A stretch of DNA of 64,000 nucleotides from Iodobacter violaceini (GCF_011601265.1 NZ_JAAOLX010000005.1:124001-188000); one strand, 5' to 3'; shown: positions 15,505 through 25,795, counted from the first letter of the stretch. Notes: a model not told the origin generated them from the sequence alone. Translations and numbers: made by a program.

Positions 15505-17958
15505 ATGCACAAACTCAATTGGCGTTTGTTTTACCGCAGCTTTCAGGCCGGGGAATATCGCACCCTTTTGGCGGCGCTGATCATTGCCATTGCCGCCCTC
15601 ACCGCTGTAGGCCTGCTGTCGGCCAGGATGGAGAAGCTGCTGGCGCTGGAAGCGAATGATCTGCTGGCCGCCGATGCTGTCATCAGCTCAGACCACGCCC
15701 TCAGCGCCAGTTACCGGCAGCAGGCAGAGCGCCTTGGCTTAAATGCTGCAGAAACCGCTGTTTTTCCCAGCATGGCTGGGTTTAATGGCCAGGTAATGCT
15801 GTCTTCTGTTAAAGCAGTCAGCCATGCTTACCCTTTGCGGGGCCAGTTAAAGCTCGCGCCGGATGGCCATGTCAGCACCGCACCAGAGGCGGGCACGGCT
15901 TATGCGGATGCAAGGCTGGCAGCCACTTTAAAGCTTAAATTGGGCGACACGCTGGAAATCGGCCAGCTCAGGCTGAAACTCGTCGCCCTGATTGAGCGCG
16001 AGCCAGATGCCGCCATGGATTTCTCTGGCCTGCAGCCCCGCTTAATGATCAATCAGCAAGACCTTGCCGCCAGCGGCTTACTGGGGTTTGGCAGCCGGGT
16101 GAAATACCGCTTACTGGTTGCTGGCCCGCCAGCCACTATCGCTGCATGGCATCAGGCCGTGCAGCCCAAGCTCATCCGGGGAGAAAAACTGGAAGACGTA
16201 CGCGATGCCCGCCCCGAGGTAAAAACCGCTTTAGAGCGTGCCGAGCGCTTTTTGCGCCTGACTTCCTTACTTGCAGGCTGCCTCGCCGCCATGGCAATTT
16301 TGCTGGCGGCGCGCCGTTTTGCCACCCGCCATTTTGATACTGTTGCCCTGCTGCGCACACTCGGCGCCAGCCGGGGCACCGTGCGTACCCTGCTGCTGTC
16401 ACAACTGGCCCTGCTTACACTGGCAGCCAGCGTGGCGGGCGGCTTGCTGGGCTGGGGCGCGCAAAGCTTACTGGTATTCAGTATTCAGAACCGCCTGCCT
16501 GCAGCCCTGCCTGATGGCACTTTGCTGCCCTGGCTGGTCGCCTCTTTATTGGGATTTGTGCTGCTGATGGGCAGCGCGGGGCCGATGCTGCTGGCACTGG
16601 CGAATACCCCGCCACTGCGTGTATTGCGCCATGAATTAGAGCCTAAAGCCAGCCTGATATTGCAATGGGCACTCACCCTTGTCGCACTGTTATTGCTGCT
16701 GTGGTGGATTGCCGCCGAAGCCAAACTGGCCCTGATGGTGGGGGCCGGGATTGTCGCCACGCTGCTGCTTGCTGGCGGCAGCGGCCTTGGCCTGCTCTGG
16801 CTTTTGTCCCGCATCCTGCCAGAGCACCCGATTAAGCTGGCACTGCGCCAGTTGCTGCGCCGCCCTAGTCTTGCCTTTGCACAGCTGGGCGCTTTAGCGA
16901 TTGGCCTTTTGGGCATCTGGCTGCTCACCGTGGTGGAAGGTGATTTACTTAAAACATGGGAAGGCCGTGTGGCAGCGGACGCCCCCAATCACTTTGCAGT
17001 GAATATTCAGCCCGAACAAGCCGTGCAATTTGAACAGCGTTTTATCAATCGCCACATGGCCGCGCCCGCACTGCAAAGCATGATACGTGGCCGCTGGACC
17101 ATGCAAAACAAACAGGCCATCAAGCCGGAAAACTTTCAGGAAGACAGAGCCAAACATCTGGCCGAGCGCGAATTCAATCTTTCATGGGGCGATATCCTGA
17201 GCGACGATAACCGCATTGTTGCCGGTAAGCCGCTCAATGATGCAGAGCCCGGTTTCTCGGTAGAAGCCAAACTGGCCACTACTTTAAATATCAAGCTGGG
17301 CGATGTGCTGAGCTTTGATATTGCCGGCAGCACCGTCACTGCACCGGTAGTGAATCTGCGCGAAGTGAACTGGGATTCCTTTCGCGTTAACTTTTTTGTA
17401 GTCGCCAGTAAAGCTTTGGTTGCTGATTTGCCCACCAGCCTGATTACCAGCTTTCATCTCAGCGAAGCACAAAAAAACATCGTACCCGAGCTGGTGCAAG
17501 CCCTGCCCAATGTCACAATTATCGACGTGGGCCAGGTACTGGCCGAAGTGCGGCGGATTCTGGATTTATCAGCAGCAGCGCTGCGTTTGGTGTTTTTATT
17601 CTGCATCGCAGCTGGGATAACGGTGCTGTTTGCCGCGCTGGACACCACCGAATCCGAACGCGCCAGAGAAGCCGCTATCTTGCGGGCACTAGGCGCCACC
17701 TCAAAGAAACTGCGCAGTGTGTGGCTGTTTGAAAGCCTGCTGGTTGGCGGTATTGCCGGCCTCGTGGCCGGGCTGATGGCCAGCCTTGGCGGCATGGTAA
17801 TTGGCCAGGAATTACTCGAGCTGCCCGTGGCATTTAATTACTGGCTGCCTTTTGCCAGCCTGCTGGCCGGAGCAGCGATTACCGCACTGGCAGTGCTCAG
17901 ACGCCTGCATAAACTCAGCAAAACATCACCGCTGGTTTTATTAAGAGATGCTGGGTAA
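15505..17958 (+). CDS. ybbP: YbbP-like FtsX-family ABC permease
   Basis: This large permease has 817 residues from ATG 15505, which has a GGAAA ribosome site. An upstream in-frame TTG at 15427 is less likely, since it adds a segment with no homologous look. There is an N-terminal membrane segment, a large periplasmic domain, and two FtsX-like blocks, each with about four membrane helices (ALLRTLGASRGTVRTLLLSQL near 310 and AILRALGATSKKLRSVWLFES near 725). The duplicated layout fits YbbP. It pairs with the preceding ATPase, with a 147-base gap. A role in exporting or releasing lipid-like compounds is inferred from the family and the tesA neighbour. Confidence 0.9.
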   Translation: MHKLNWRLFYRSFQAGEYRTLLAALIIAIAALTAVGLLSARMEKLLALEANDLLAADAVISSDHALSASYRQQAERLGLNAAETAVFPSMAGFNGQVMLSSVKAVSHAYPLRGQLKLAPDGHVSTAPEAGTAYADARLAATLKLKLGDTLEIGQLRLKLVALIEREPDAAMDFSGLQPRLMINQQDLAASGLLGFGSRVKYRLLVAGPPATIAAWHQAVQPKLIRGEKLEDVRDARPEVKTALERAERFLRLTSLLAGCLAAMAILLAARRFATRHFDTVALLRTLGASRGTVRTLLLSQLALLTLAASVAGGLLGWGAQSLLVFSIQNRLPAALPDGTLLPWLVASLLGFVLLMGSAGPMLLALANTPPLRVLRHELEPKASLILQWALTLVALLLLLWWIAAEAKLALMVGAGIVATLLLAGGSGLGLLWLLSRILPEHPIKLALRQLLRRPSLAFAQLGALAIGLLGIWLLTVVEGDLLKTWEGRVAADAPNHFAVNIQPEQAVQFEQRFINRHMAAPALQSMIRGRWTMQNKQAIKPENFQEDRAKHLAEREFNLSWGDILSDDNRIVAGKPLNDAEPGFSVEAKLATTLNIKLGDVLSFDIAGSTVTAPVVNLREVNWDSFRVNFFVVASKALVADLPTSLITSFHLSEAQKNIVPELVQALPNVTIIDVGQVLAEVRRILDLSAAALRLVFLFCIAAGITVLFAALDTTESERAREAAILRALGATSKKLRSVWLFESLLVGGIAGLVAGLMASLGGMVIGQELLELPVAFNYWLPFASLLAGAAITALAVLRRLHKLSKTSPLVLLRDAG

Positions 17959-17991
17959 TAAAGTAAAAAAGAGCCTAAGCGGCTGGCTCTG

Positions 17992-18027
17992 AAAAAACCG
18001 GGCATTCCATATGTGGGATGCCCGTTT
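17992..18027. terminator. Terminator between ybbP and the convergent MOSC gene
   Basis: The stem CCGGGCATTCC / GGGATGCCCG (one wobble, one bulge) with a 6-base loop is flanked by an A-run on the left and TTT on the right, so it can act in both directions. It touches the stop codon of the minus-strand MOSC gene. Confidence 0.65.
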
Positions 18028-18691
18028 ACACCTGCTGCGCTTCAAGCCAGCTGATTCTGTCTGTTAAACGTACCCGCCATTCTTCTGCCAGCCCTGCTGT
18101 ATTTGCAAGCGCACTCAGTACGGCCGGATCAGGCCTGCGGCAAAGTACCTGCTCCCAAAAAGCCGCAATACTGCAGGAATGAGCCGGGCGTGATTGCAGC
18201 GTGATGGCCTGGCCTGCACTCATAAAGCCCGCCGTCAGCACCCGGGCATAGCATCCTGCCCGGTGCTGCTCCTGTAGTATTTTTGACAAATGTGGAACGC
18301 CAAAACGCTGATTGAGCTTCCAGCAGGGGCTTCGTGGCTGGCTGATCTGAAATACCACATCGCCAGCACGGTAAATATCGCCGATAAAAAAATCCTGATC
18401 CCTGCCGCCCTGGCAGACAATATTCTCGCCCATACTGCCCGCAATCAATGGCTCTGCCGCTTCAGGAAACATCTTTTGCAAATCAGCATAGTGCTCAAAA
18501 GCAAATAAACTCAGCGCGCGATCCGGCCCGCCATGGCTGCGAAGATCCACAATCTCATCGCCCGCCATGCCCTGCCCGTCTGCCCATACCGCCCCTTCCC
18601 TGCGCTGTTTTCGCAAACCGCTGCGGTGGCCTCCATCGCCAATCACACTAATTCCACCCGCAAAAAGAGCATGCACCCGCAGGGTTTGCAT
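18026..18691 (-). CDS. MOSC-domain protein (YiiM-like)
   Basis: From ATG 18691 the protein has 221 residues; an upstream frame extension to 18757 would overlap the GST gene. The MOSC domain (about 30-170) has the typical Asp-rich GDEIVDLRSHGGPDRALSLF and GSMGENI. MOSC proteins handle sulfur carried on molybdenum cofactor, and YiiM-like members reduce N-hydroxylated compounds. The conserved Cys expected in MOSC may be the one in VCQGG. A C-terminal three-helix segment follows (LANTAGLAEEWRVRL). It is the last gene of a four-gene minus-strand unit, 7 bases after the GST gene. Confidence 0.82.
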   Translation of the reverse strand: MQTLRVHALFAGGISVIGDGGHRSGLRKQRREGAVWADGQGMAGDEIVDLRSHGGPDRALSLFAFEHYADLQKMFPEAAEPLIAGSMGENIVCQGGRDQDFFIGDIYRAGDVVFQISQPRSPCWKLNQRFGVPHLSKILQEQHRAGCYARVLTAGFMSAGQAITLQSRPAHSCSIAAFWEQVLCRRPDPAVLSALANTAGLAEEWRVRLTDRISWLEAQQV

Positions 18692-18698
18692 CTGATGT

Positions 18699-19322
18699 TT
18701 ACAAAAGATGCAAAGAAGCGGGCTTTGCACTAAGCCGCTGCGGTGCCGTCGCCACAAAGGACGGCCTGTTTTGATACGGAATCAGCCAGGCAAGTGTCTG
18801 CGGCCCTGCATGGGCCGCAAACAAACCGGGCAGCCTGAACCGGGTATATTCCAGCGCAACGGCAAGGCACAGATCCGGCAATGACAGCTCAGCGCCCTCG
18901 TCTTTAGCAGCCAGCCAAATTTCAAGCTGTGCCAATGCCCTTTGTAAAGCGGCAAAGCCCCGCTCTGAAAGGGCATGATCCGCGCCGGAAAACCGGTCAT
19001 TAACCACTTTCTTAAAGGCGGTTTCCATCAGCAGCTTGCCCAGTGCATAGCGCTGCAAACTTTTTACATCACGGGAAGAATGGCTCAGCCCGCCCTTACC
19101 CTGTGCCAGCAGATAATCGCAAATAAACAGGCTTTCGTATAAGGCCTCCCCTTCGGTAATTTCAAGCGTGGGTACCAGAGAAAAAGGGTTAAGTTGTAAT
19201 AATGATTCTGGCCATGCCCATGGATCAACCCACACAAAATCAAGCTGGCTCACGCCTGTTTCTAAAGCAGTAATCAGCACTAATCGTGAAAATGGCGAGG
19301 TATCATTTAAAAAGAGACGCAT
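18699..19322 (-). CDS. Glutathione S-transferase family protein
   Basis: This 207-residue protein has a thioredoxin-like N-terminal half (MRLFLNDTSPFSRLVLITALE, where Ser12 could be the catalytic residue, and LVPTLEI with the cis-Pro plus ALYESLFICDYL) and an all-helical C-terminal half. The fold is that of soluble GSTs; the substrate is unknown. Its start shares one base with the stop of the MFS gene (TAATG), so translation is coupled. Confidence 0.85.
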   Translation of the reverse strand: MRLFLNDTSPFSRLVLITALETGVSQLDFVWVDPWAWPESLLQLNPFSLVPTLEITEGEALYESLFICDYLLAQGKGGLSHSSRDVKSLQRYALGKLLMETAFKKVVNDRFSGADHALSERGFAALQRALAQLEIWLAAKDEGAELSLPDLCLAVALEYTRFRLPGLFAAHAGPQTLAWLIPYQNRPSFVATAPQRLSAKPASLHLL

Positions 19323-20524
19323 TAATGGCTTCCTTTCAGGCTCAGCTCAAGTGAAGGTTCAGGCCTGGGATTCACAAGAAAAATACACAGTGCAGAAAAA
19401 ACCAGTGCAATAGCACTGATCAAAAATAAAGGGCGATAAGACGCGGCATTCACAGAAGCGGCTGCCATAAAATAGCCCGCAAGTAATTGTGAAGCGGCAA
19501 AGCTGAATGTCATGGCACTCCACGCTTTACGATGCCTGGCAGCCCCCACACACTCAAGCATATAGGTCGAAATAATGGCCACAATGCCGGGGGTAAATGC
19601 CCCCACCAAAAAGGATGATAAAAATAATGCCGCCGGGCTGCTGCTGAATAAGGGCAAAGCCACACCCGCAGCTTTTAGCAAAAAACACGCCATCAGGCAG
19701 CGCTTAAAGCCAAAATAGTCACCCAAAGTACCGGTGATTAAGGGGCCAACGGCTGCTCCCAAGCCAAATACGGCCCAGAAAAATCCCCCTGCAGCCAGTG
19801 GCATTTTCAGCTCACGAACAATGTAATCAATCCAGAACAGGGTATGAGGCAAATACCCCACCGCATTCAATACATAGGCCAGCAAGACCAGGCATGCTGC
19901 CAGCCTGGCTTTCTTTGACATTGGCTCAAGCGATGCCGCCACAGCTTTAGCCGCGGCGGGTGCTTCCTGCCCCCACGCCTCCCATGTCAGGATGGTTAAC
20001 AACAAACAAATCGTGCCCATGCCCAGCCAGGCCGCCGCCACGCTCTGAGAAATCAGCAGGGGAATCAGTGTTCCAGATGCCATCGCCCCGAGGCCAATAC
20101 CCGAAAAAACAATGCCGCTAACCTTGCCGCGAATCGCCTCTTTGTGCTGAATCACAATGGCAGGAGCTGCCAGCACCATCAGCATTGCGCCCCCCACTCC
20201 CGCCATGGTCCGCCAGAAATAAAACCATGGCAGGCCGGTATTTTGCAGTGCACAGGCCAGATAGCTCATCGAGCAAAGCAGCATCGCCAAACGTAATAAA
20301 AACCTCAGCGAATACATTTTTGTTAAGTAATGAGCAAGCGGTGCGCCCAGCAAATAACCGGCCAGGGTAGCCACCCCCAGGTAGGATGCATCACTTTTTG
20401 AAAACCACCCGGCCTGAATCAGGGCGGGCATCAGGGCCACATAGGCAAAACGGCCAATCCCATTGCCGACAAATGTGGCAGACAGCCCCGCTAAGCTCAG
20501 CCCGTTAAAGGCCTTATTCCGCAT
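19322..20524 (-). CDS. YbfB/YjiJ-type MFS transporter
   Basis: From ATG 20524 the protein has 400 residues with about twelve membrane helices. The ribosome site AAGAGG lies six bases upstream, inside the end of the FAD-protein gene; a longer frame to 20560 is possible. N-terminal motifs (GLSATFVGNGIGRFAYVALMPALI) are typical of the YbfB/YjiJ branch, whose substrates are poorly known. It overlaps the upstream gene by 11 bases and the downstream GST gene by one, which indicates one operon. Export or import of a compound processed by the FAD protein or GST is only an inference. Confidence 0.85.
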   Translation of the reverse strand: MRNKAFNGLSLAGLSATFVGNGIGRFAYVALMPALIQAGWFSKSDASYLGVATLAGYLLGAPLAHYLTKMYSLRFLLRLAMLLCSMSYLACALQNTGLPWFYFWRTMAGVGGAMLMVLAAPAIVIQHKEAIRGKVSGIVFSGIGLGAMASGTLIPLLISQSVAAAWLGMGTICLLLTILTWEAWGQEAPAAAKAVAASLEPMSKKARLAACLVLLAYVLNAVGYLPHTLFWIDYIVRELKMPLAAGGFFWAVFGLGAAVGPLITGTLGDYFGFKRCLMACFLLKAAGVALPLFSSSPAALFLSSFLVGAFTPGIVAIISTYMLECVGAARHRKAWSAMTFSFAASQLLAGYFMAAASVNAASYRPLFLISAIALVFSALCIFLVNPRPEPSLELSLKGSH

Positions 20525-22373
20525 GAACAACCTCTTTGCTGCGCGCATGTTTTTTTTCAATCATGGACAGCATCCGGGCCACGGCGCGCCCCGCATCGAC
20601 GACCGCCGTAGAATTGACGCCCGGCCTTGGCACCACAAAGGTATAAAATTTGGCCCCTTCCGTGGGAATCCCCAAGGCCCAGGCATTGGCGACGGGCGAT
20701 CCATCTGCGGCGATCAAATTAAAATTGCGGTCCACATCCATTCCGCCAGGATGAAAAGACCCGTTGTAAAACAAGCGTGCCTGACCACTCTTCAATAGCT
20801 GCTGCAACAGGCTGGATTCATCATCCTTTGGGCTGTGCATCGAGACTCTGGCCTTAATCAGTACATCTACCTTACATTGCTGCGGCCAGCGTTTGGCGCT
20901 CAGAATCAGGCTGTCGCCCTCTTTTTTGCACTCGGCCCCCGGCCCGAAATCAGCGGTAAGCACGCCCGCCTGCATCAGGGCAAGCATCTCCTCGATTCTT
21001 TCTTTAGGCGGGCCAACCGCAACCCGGTTCATCACCGGCAAAAAGCTGGAATAAAGCCAGCGGTGCGATGCCTCTGTTAAACCTGCAAAATCAATTGCGG
21101 CCCGCAAATGATCGCGTAAATCCCGCAATACATCGCTTGCAGCCTTAATGGGGCTGTTGATATTGCCTTGCTGCGCCTCAAAAATATCCTGCCCCAGATA
21201 CATCATCAGCCATGTTTTAAAGCTTTCATGGCTTTGCAAAGCCTCTGCATAAACAGGGCTGACTAACTGCTCCCATGAGAATTGCTCGTGCACAGGCACC
21301 TGCTCTGCAATCAGTTTTTGCCTTTCCTCAGCACTGGTGGCAAAAACAAAGCGATTACAAAACAGCATCGCTGCAATATGACCTTTTTTTTGTTTAAAGT
21401 AAGCCTCGTAATAGGCGTATTTCATATCATTAAGCAGCAGGGGCAAAATGGATTTAACAAAATCCAGCGGGCCCGTTTTTCGCAGCTCCAGCACTTTATC
21501 CATGGTCAGAAAGCGTGGCCGGTATTGCCCGGAAACGCCTTTCTGATTAATCGCCCGGGCTGAAAGCGGCAGGCCGGAGCGTGAAAAAGCGCAAATTTTT
21601 GGCTCCTGCCCCGATGGAATATATTGCAACGCTCCCGTCACAGCCGCGCGCACAAACCTCCCCCCTCTGCCCACGGTTAAATATGAAAAAATATCAAATG
21701 TAGACAGGCCCAGTCCTTCAATGGCAACGGTGCAATCTGCAGGGATAAAAGCCAGCTTTTCTGCAATCGGATAGGGGTCTGTCACAATGGCCGGCCCTGC
21801 CTGATGCACATGCGGCGGCTTAGGCTTGGTATGCCCGGTGGTTAAAAAGAAATAATCCGCATGAAAGGATTGGCTCGTTTCTGTCAGTAAAGTCCATGCG
21901 CCTTCGGCCTGGCGCTGCACACTTTTAATGGGCTCTTTACAGAACACAACTTTTAAATTTGCTGGCGCAAGATGCAAAAGATAGTGATAAACCCATTGCA
22001 AATACTCGCCAAACATACTTCTTGAGTAATAAGCATCCGGGCATATTGCGGCCGCGCCTTCTGCCCCATGGCTATCTGTCAGCCACTGATAAAACGAAGG
22101 CCCGCCAAGAATCGGGCCTGCATCTTTTACTGTTTCATCCGCAAACTGAGTGATTTGCCCTGCAACCGAGTTAACCAATAAATGATCGGGCTGGCTTGGC
22201 CAATGACAGCCTGAGCCCGGGTCTCTTGGATCAAAAAGATAAATCAGTAAATCTTGCGTTGTTTTAGCCAGAGCATGGGCAATGATTCTTTCCAGCACAG
22301 TGAGCCCGCGTGGCCCCATGCCAATGATTGCAATCTGAACTGCCTGCTTAGTTTTCACTTTTTGCTCCTGCAT
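20514..22373 (-). CDS. FAD/NAD(P)-binding protein (PF13454-like)
   Basis: From ATG 22373 there are 619 residues. The start is chosen because the Rossmann motif IAIIGMGPRGLTVLERI begins a few residues later; a frame extension to 22430 encodes only a hydrophobic stretch in AT-rich DNA. The family (COG4529-like) is large and mostly uncharacterised; members are presumed flavin-dependent oxidoreductases or hydroxylases. A second conserved block DPRDPGSGCHWPSQPDHLLVN is visible near 55-75, and GLGLSTFDIF near 230. It is the first gene of the operon leading to the MFS, GST and MOSC genes. Confidence 0.82.
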   Translation of the reverse strand: MQEQKVKTKQAVQIAIIGMGPRGLTVLERIIAHALAKTTQDLLIYLFDPRDPGSGCHWPSQPDHLLVNSVAGQITQFADETVKDAGPILGGPSFYQWLTDSHGAEGAAAICPDAYYSRSMFGEYLQWVYHYLLHLAPANLKVVFCKEPIKSVQRQAEGAWTLLTETSQSFHADYFFLTTGHTKPKPPHVHQAGPAIVTDPYPIAEKLAFIPADCTVAIEGLGLSTFDIFSYLTVGRGGRFVRAAVTGALQYIPSGQEPKICAFSRSGLPLSARAINQKGVSGQYRPRFLTMDKVLELRKTGPLDFVKSILPLLLNDMKYAYYEAYFKQKKGHIAAMLFCNRFVFATSAEERQKLIAEQVPVHEQFSWEQLVSPVYAEALQSHESFKTWLMMYLGQDIFEAQQGNINSPIKAASDVLRDLRDHLRAAIDFAGLTEASHRWLYSSFLPVMNRVAVGPPKERIEEMLALMQAGVLTADFGPGAECKKEGDSLILSAKRWPQQCKVDVLIKARVSMHSPKDDESSLLQQLLKSGQARLFYNGSFHPGGMDVDRNFNLIAADGSPVANAWALGIPTEGAKFYTFVVPRPGVNSTAVVDAGRAVARMLSMIEKKHARSKEVVHAE

Positions 22374-22765
22374 ATTTAGAATTTTAAAAACAGAAATAAA
22401 CAAAAATAAACACTGAAACAACAAGCACAATCAACAGCACCACGCTGAAAAAAACCACCCATAGCTTGCTGTGAAAAACAAAAAAACTTACAAACAAAGT
22501 AAACAAATTTTATGACAAACAAAAGACAATGAAAACAAGCAGAAAGTGTAAATAATACCAAGAAATAAAAACGTAAGATATAAGACAGCAAGTGAACTCA
22601 TGCTTCAGACGAAAAAAAGCCGGCAATGTATGCCGGCTTTTACACTTAAAAAATATAGAGCGCTGTAAATGGCGCCCCGCAAAAGCTGATTGTTAAAGCT
22701 TCATCCTGAGGCGGCCCGTACCAGTATTCCGGGGCCGCCATTTAATCTGCGTACCCGCAAGCGGC
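22374..22765. other. Intergenic region between FAD-protein gene and M16 peptidase gene
   Basis: No gene is seen in these 390 bases. The part next to the FAD-protein gene is AT-rich and probably carries its promoter. The terminator hairpin of the M16 gene lies at 22612-22641. Confidence 0.5.
22612..22641. terminator. Terminator downstream of the M16 peptidase gene
   Basis: AAAAGCCGGCA / TGCCGGCTTTT form a perfect stem with a 5-base loop, an A-run on one side and T-run on the other, giving an intrinsic terminator for either strand. Confidence 0.75.
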
Positions 22766-25549
22766 CTATTTCTTATCAAAATCCCCCGCGTAAACCACAG
22801 ACAACCGGGCCGGATCAATATATTTCACCACCACCGCTTTAATTTGCTCCGGGCTGAGCGCTTTTATTTTGGATTCAAAATCAGCGCTAAATTGCATGGT
22901 TCTGCCCAAATATAAATTATTGGCCAAAGCTCCCGCTAAACTGCCGTCCTGTGTACGTGACAATTGCATTTGCTGCACAAAGCTTTCTTTACCCAGCTTA
23001 ATTTCTGAATCGCTAAAGCCCTCTTTACGTACCCGTGCTATTTCTTCACGAATCCCCGCTTCCAGTTTGGCGCGGTTTTCTGGCGCGTAAATGGCGTAAG
23101 TTAAGAAACTACCCGATTCATCCTGGCTGGATACCTGCACATTTGAGCCACCACCGTAGCTGATGCCGTCTTTCTGGCGAATGCGCTCCATAATTCTGGA
23201 ATTCATACTGCCGCCTAAAAGATAATTAGCAAAGGCCAGCGCGGGGTAATCGGCATGCTGATCGCCCACAGGCAAGGCGATGCGGCCAATAAAAAAGGCA
23301 TTGGCTTTGTCTGGTGTTTGTTGCTTGATATCCAGTGATTTATTTTCCTGGAACGGGCGTGCTAAGCGGGCGTAACCCTGCTTTGCATTCCAGCTGCCAT
23401 ATTGCTTAGCCAGCTGGGATTGAATGGCAGCCTCGTCAAAATCACCAACTATGGCGACTTCAGCGTGATTTGCCCCATAGAATGTATCCCAGAAAGATTT
23501 AAGATCACTTAACTTAACTGCATTTGTCTGCTCAATTCTTTGCTCAATCGGGATATAAGCGCGCGGATCACCTGCTGGCCATGTATTGAGTTTGCTTTTA
23601 AGTATGTCCCCGGCAATTGCTTGCGGCTCTTTGCGTGATGCTTCCAGCTGGGCTAATTCCTGATTAATGAGCAAAGAGAACTCTGTTGCATCAAATGCGG
23701 GTTCACGTAAAGCGTCGTTTACTAAATCCAATACTTTTGGCAAATTGCCCTTTATGGTTTCCAGGTAAACCGACACTCGATTCACATCTCCGCCAATTTG
23801 CAATTTGGCCTGCAAATTATTTAACTGCTCAGAAAATTGCTTGCTCGTCAGTTTTTTAGTACCACGATCGAGCATATCCGCAGTTAAGCTGGCAATAATC
23901 GCTTTGCCCTGAAGGTTTTTCTCATTACCCATATTAAATGACAAACTGGCCGAAACCGTATTGCCACGGGTAGACTTAGGCAGGAATGCGTATTTCATGC
24001 CATTGGCAAACTGACCGCTGTGTGTGCGCTGATCAATATTTTTAGGTGAGGCATCAAAGCTTTCACCTGCGGCTACAGCGACGCCAGGTTTAAATTGCTT
24101 AAGCTGCTCTGCAATATCAACTTTGGCAGGTTTAGGTGCCCGCTTTGGATCTGCTTCGGGAATAAATTCACCCGTCGTGCGGTTGCTGGCTTTCAGCCAG
24201 GTTTGCGCCACGCGCTGCACATCGGCTTTGCTGAGTGCTTTAACCCGGTCTCTTAATAAAAACAATAAGCGCCAGTCGCCATTACCAATATGATCGGACA
24301 AAGCCACGCCCAATTGCTCCGGGCTGTTAAATACTTTGTTCATATCACTGTCTATTTTGGCTTTAGCCCTTGCCAGCTCTTCATCGCTGATTGGGTTATT
24401 TGCTAAATCCTCAATCGTATTAATTAATACTTTTTTAGCAACAACAATGCTTTGATCGTTTTTTTCAACCGGCACAATTGAATTTTGCTCACTGCGTAAT
24501 TCAACCGCAAATAAAATAAAGCCCGGCTCTTCTAAATTAGCCGACCATGCAAACACGCCTGTACCTAATTTACTCTCTACCAATGATTTATAAAGACGGC
24601 CATTGGGCGTATCACCCAGAATAATCGAGAGCGCTTCAAAAGCGGCGTAATCAGGATGCGCTGCAGGTACGGTATGGTAGGCAGCACCCACAAACTGGCT
24701 GTCGCCCACACGGCGCACCACCACACTGCGCTCGCCATCCTGCACGGGGTCTAAAGTATAAGTGCTTTCAAGAATGCGTTTGGGCCGGGGAATCACGCCA
24801 AAATTCTTTTCAATCAGTTTCAGCGTTTGTGCAGTATCAAACGAGCCTGCCACCACCAGTACCGCATTATCCGGCTGATAGTATTTGCGCCAGAAATCCT
24901 GCAGGCGCGGAATACTGACGTTTTCTACGTCGGTACGCGCCCCAATCGTGTCTTTGCCATAGTTATGCCATTGGTAAGCGGCCGATAAAATGCGCTGAAT
25001 TAAAATACGCGAAGCCGAGTTTTCGTTTTTTTCCATTTCATTACGCACAACAGAAAACTCGGTTTTCAGATCGTCGCCTGAAATACGCGAATTCACCATG
25101 CGATCGGCTTCCATCGCCAGTGCCCATTCCAGCGTTTCTGGCTTAGCCGCAAAAGTCTCGTAGTAATTGGTGCGATCGAGCCATGTGGTGCCGTTAAATT
25201 GCACGCCGCGCTGGCTCATTTCTTCCCACAGCCTTGGATGCGCCTTGCTGCCTTTAAACATCAAATGCTCTAAAAGGTGGGCCATCCCTGTTTCGCCGTA
25301 ATTTTCATGCTTAGAGCCCACACGGTAAGTGATATTTACCGTGGTAATGGGTTTGCTGGCATCGGGTACCAGCAAGACTTTTAAACCATTACTTAACTCA
25401 TATTCATTCATCCCCTCAACCGTACGGATGAGTTTGATTCCCGAAGCAGTGTGGCTGCTTACTGGCGGCTTTGTCGCGGCGGGGCTGATGGCAGGCAGAA
25501 AGGCAAGGGCAAGCGCTAAGCTTAAAAATGTCAGGCGGGAAGGCTTCAT
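22766..25549 (-). CDS. M16-family (pitrilysin-like) zinc metallopeptidase, periplasmic
   Basis: From ATG 25549 the protein has 927 residues with a signal peptide (about 1-24, ending SPAAT). It contains two M16 halves. The first has the inverted zinc motif HLLEH (in AHLLEHLMFKGS, about residue 85) plus the downstream Glu of RNEMEKNE; the second half is the inactive partner (FNMGNEKNLQGKAIIAS ... LPVGDQHADYPALAFANYLLGG). Such proteins degrade short peptides in the periplasm. Position close to the MarR/efflux operon is probably incidental. Divergent start from the marR gene leaves 246 bases for promoters. Confidence 0.9.
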   Translation of the reverse strand: MKPSRLTFLSLALALAFLPAISPAATKPPVSSHTASGIKLIRTVEGMNEYELSNGLKVLLVPDASKPITTVNITYRVGSKHENYGETGMAHLLEHLMFKGSKAHPRLWEEMSQRGVQFNGTTWLDRTNYYETFAAKPETLEWALAMEADRMVNSRISGDDLKTEFSVVRNEMEKNENSASRILIQRILSAAYQWHNYGKDTIGARTDVENVSIPRLQDFWRKYYQPDNAVLVVAGSFDTAQTLKLIEKNFGVIPRPKRILESTYTLDPVQDGERSVVVRRVGDSQFVGAAYHTVPAAHPDYAAFEALSIILGDTPNGRLYKSLVESKLGTGVFAWSANLEEPGFILFAVELRSEQNSIVPVEKNDQSIVVAKKVLINTIEDLANNPISDEELARAKAKIDSDMNKVFNSPEQLGVALSDHIGNGDWRLLFLLRDRVKALSKADVQRVAQTWLKASNRTTGEFIPEADPKRAPKPAKVDIAEQLKQFKPGVAVAAGESFDASPKNIDQRTHSGQFANGMKYAFLPKSTRGNTVSASLSFNMGNEKNLQGKAIIASLTADMLDRGTKKLTSKQFSEQLNNLQAKLQIGGDVNRVSVYLETIKGNLPKVLDLVNDALREPAFDATEFSLLINQELAQLEASRKEPQAIAGDILKSKLNTWPAGDPRAYIPIEQRIEQTNAVKLSDLKSFWDTFYGANHAEVAIVGDFDEAAIQSQLAKQYGSWNAKQGYARLARPFQENKSLDIKQQTPDKANAFFIGRIALPVGDQHADYPALAFANYLLGGSMNSRIMERIRQKDGISYGGGSNVQVSSQDESGSFLTYAIYAPENRAKLEAGIREEIARVRKEGFSDSEIKLGKESFVQQMQLSRTQDGSLAGALANNLYLGRTMQFSADFESKIKALSPEQIKAVVVKYIDPARLSVVYAGDFDKK

Positions 25550-25795
25550 AGTTTCCATCTGGTTAAAAAAACAAGTGGCACATAATGACAAGGCAATAAA
25601 CTTACTGAATTATGTTCATACTTCGGCACAAATTGAAAGCATTTAGCGGCTTAAACAGTAAATTCCTATCACTGTTAAGTAATGCTTCGCTTTTAAGTAT
25701 ATGTAAAACGTGCAGCAGAGCGGATGGCAATAGTGGGAAAGCCAAATGCCATAAAATTAGCTACCATGCTAACTATTAGCTAAAGAGATAAATTC

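Noticed and set aside
22376-22591. 71-codon hydrophobic frame on the minus strand
   Set aside because: Lies in an AT-rich promoter region and is made of Phe/Cys/Leu runs; no ribosome site.
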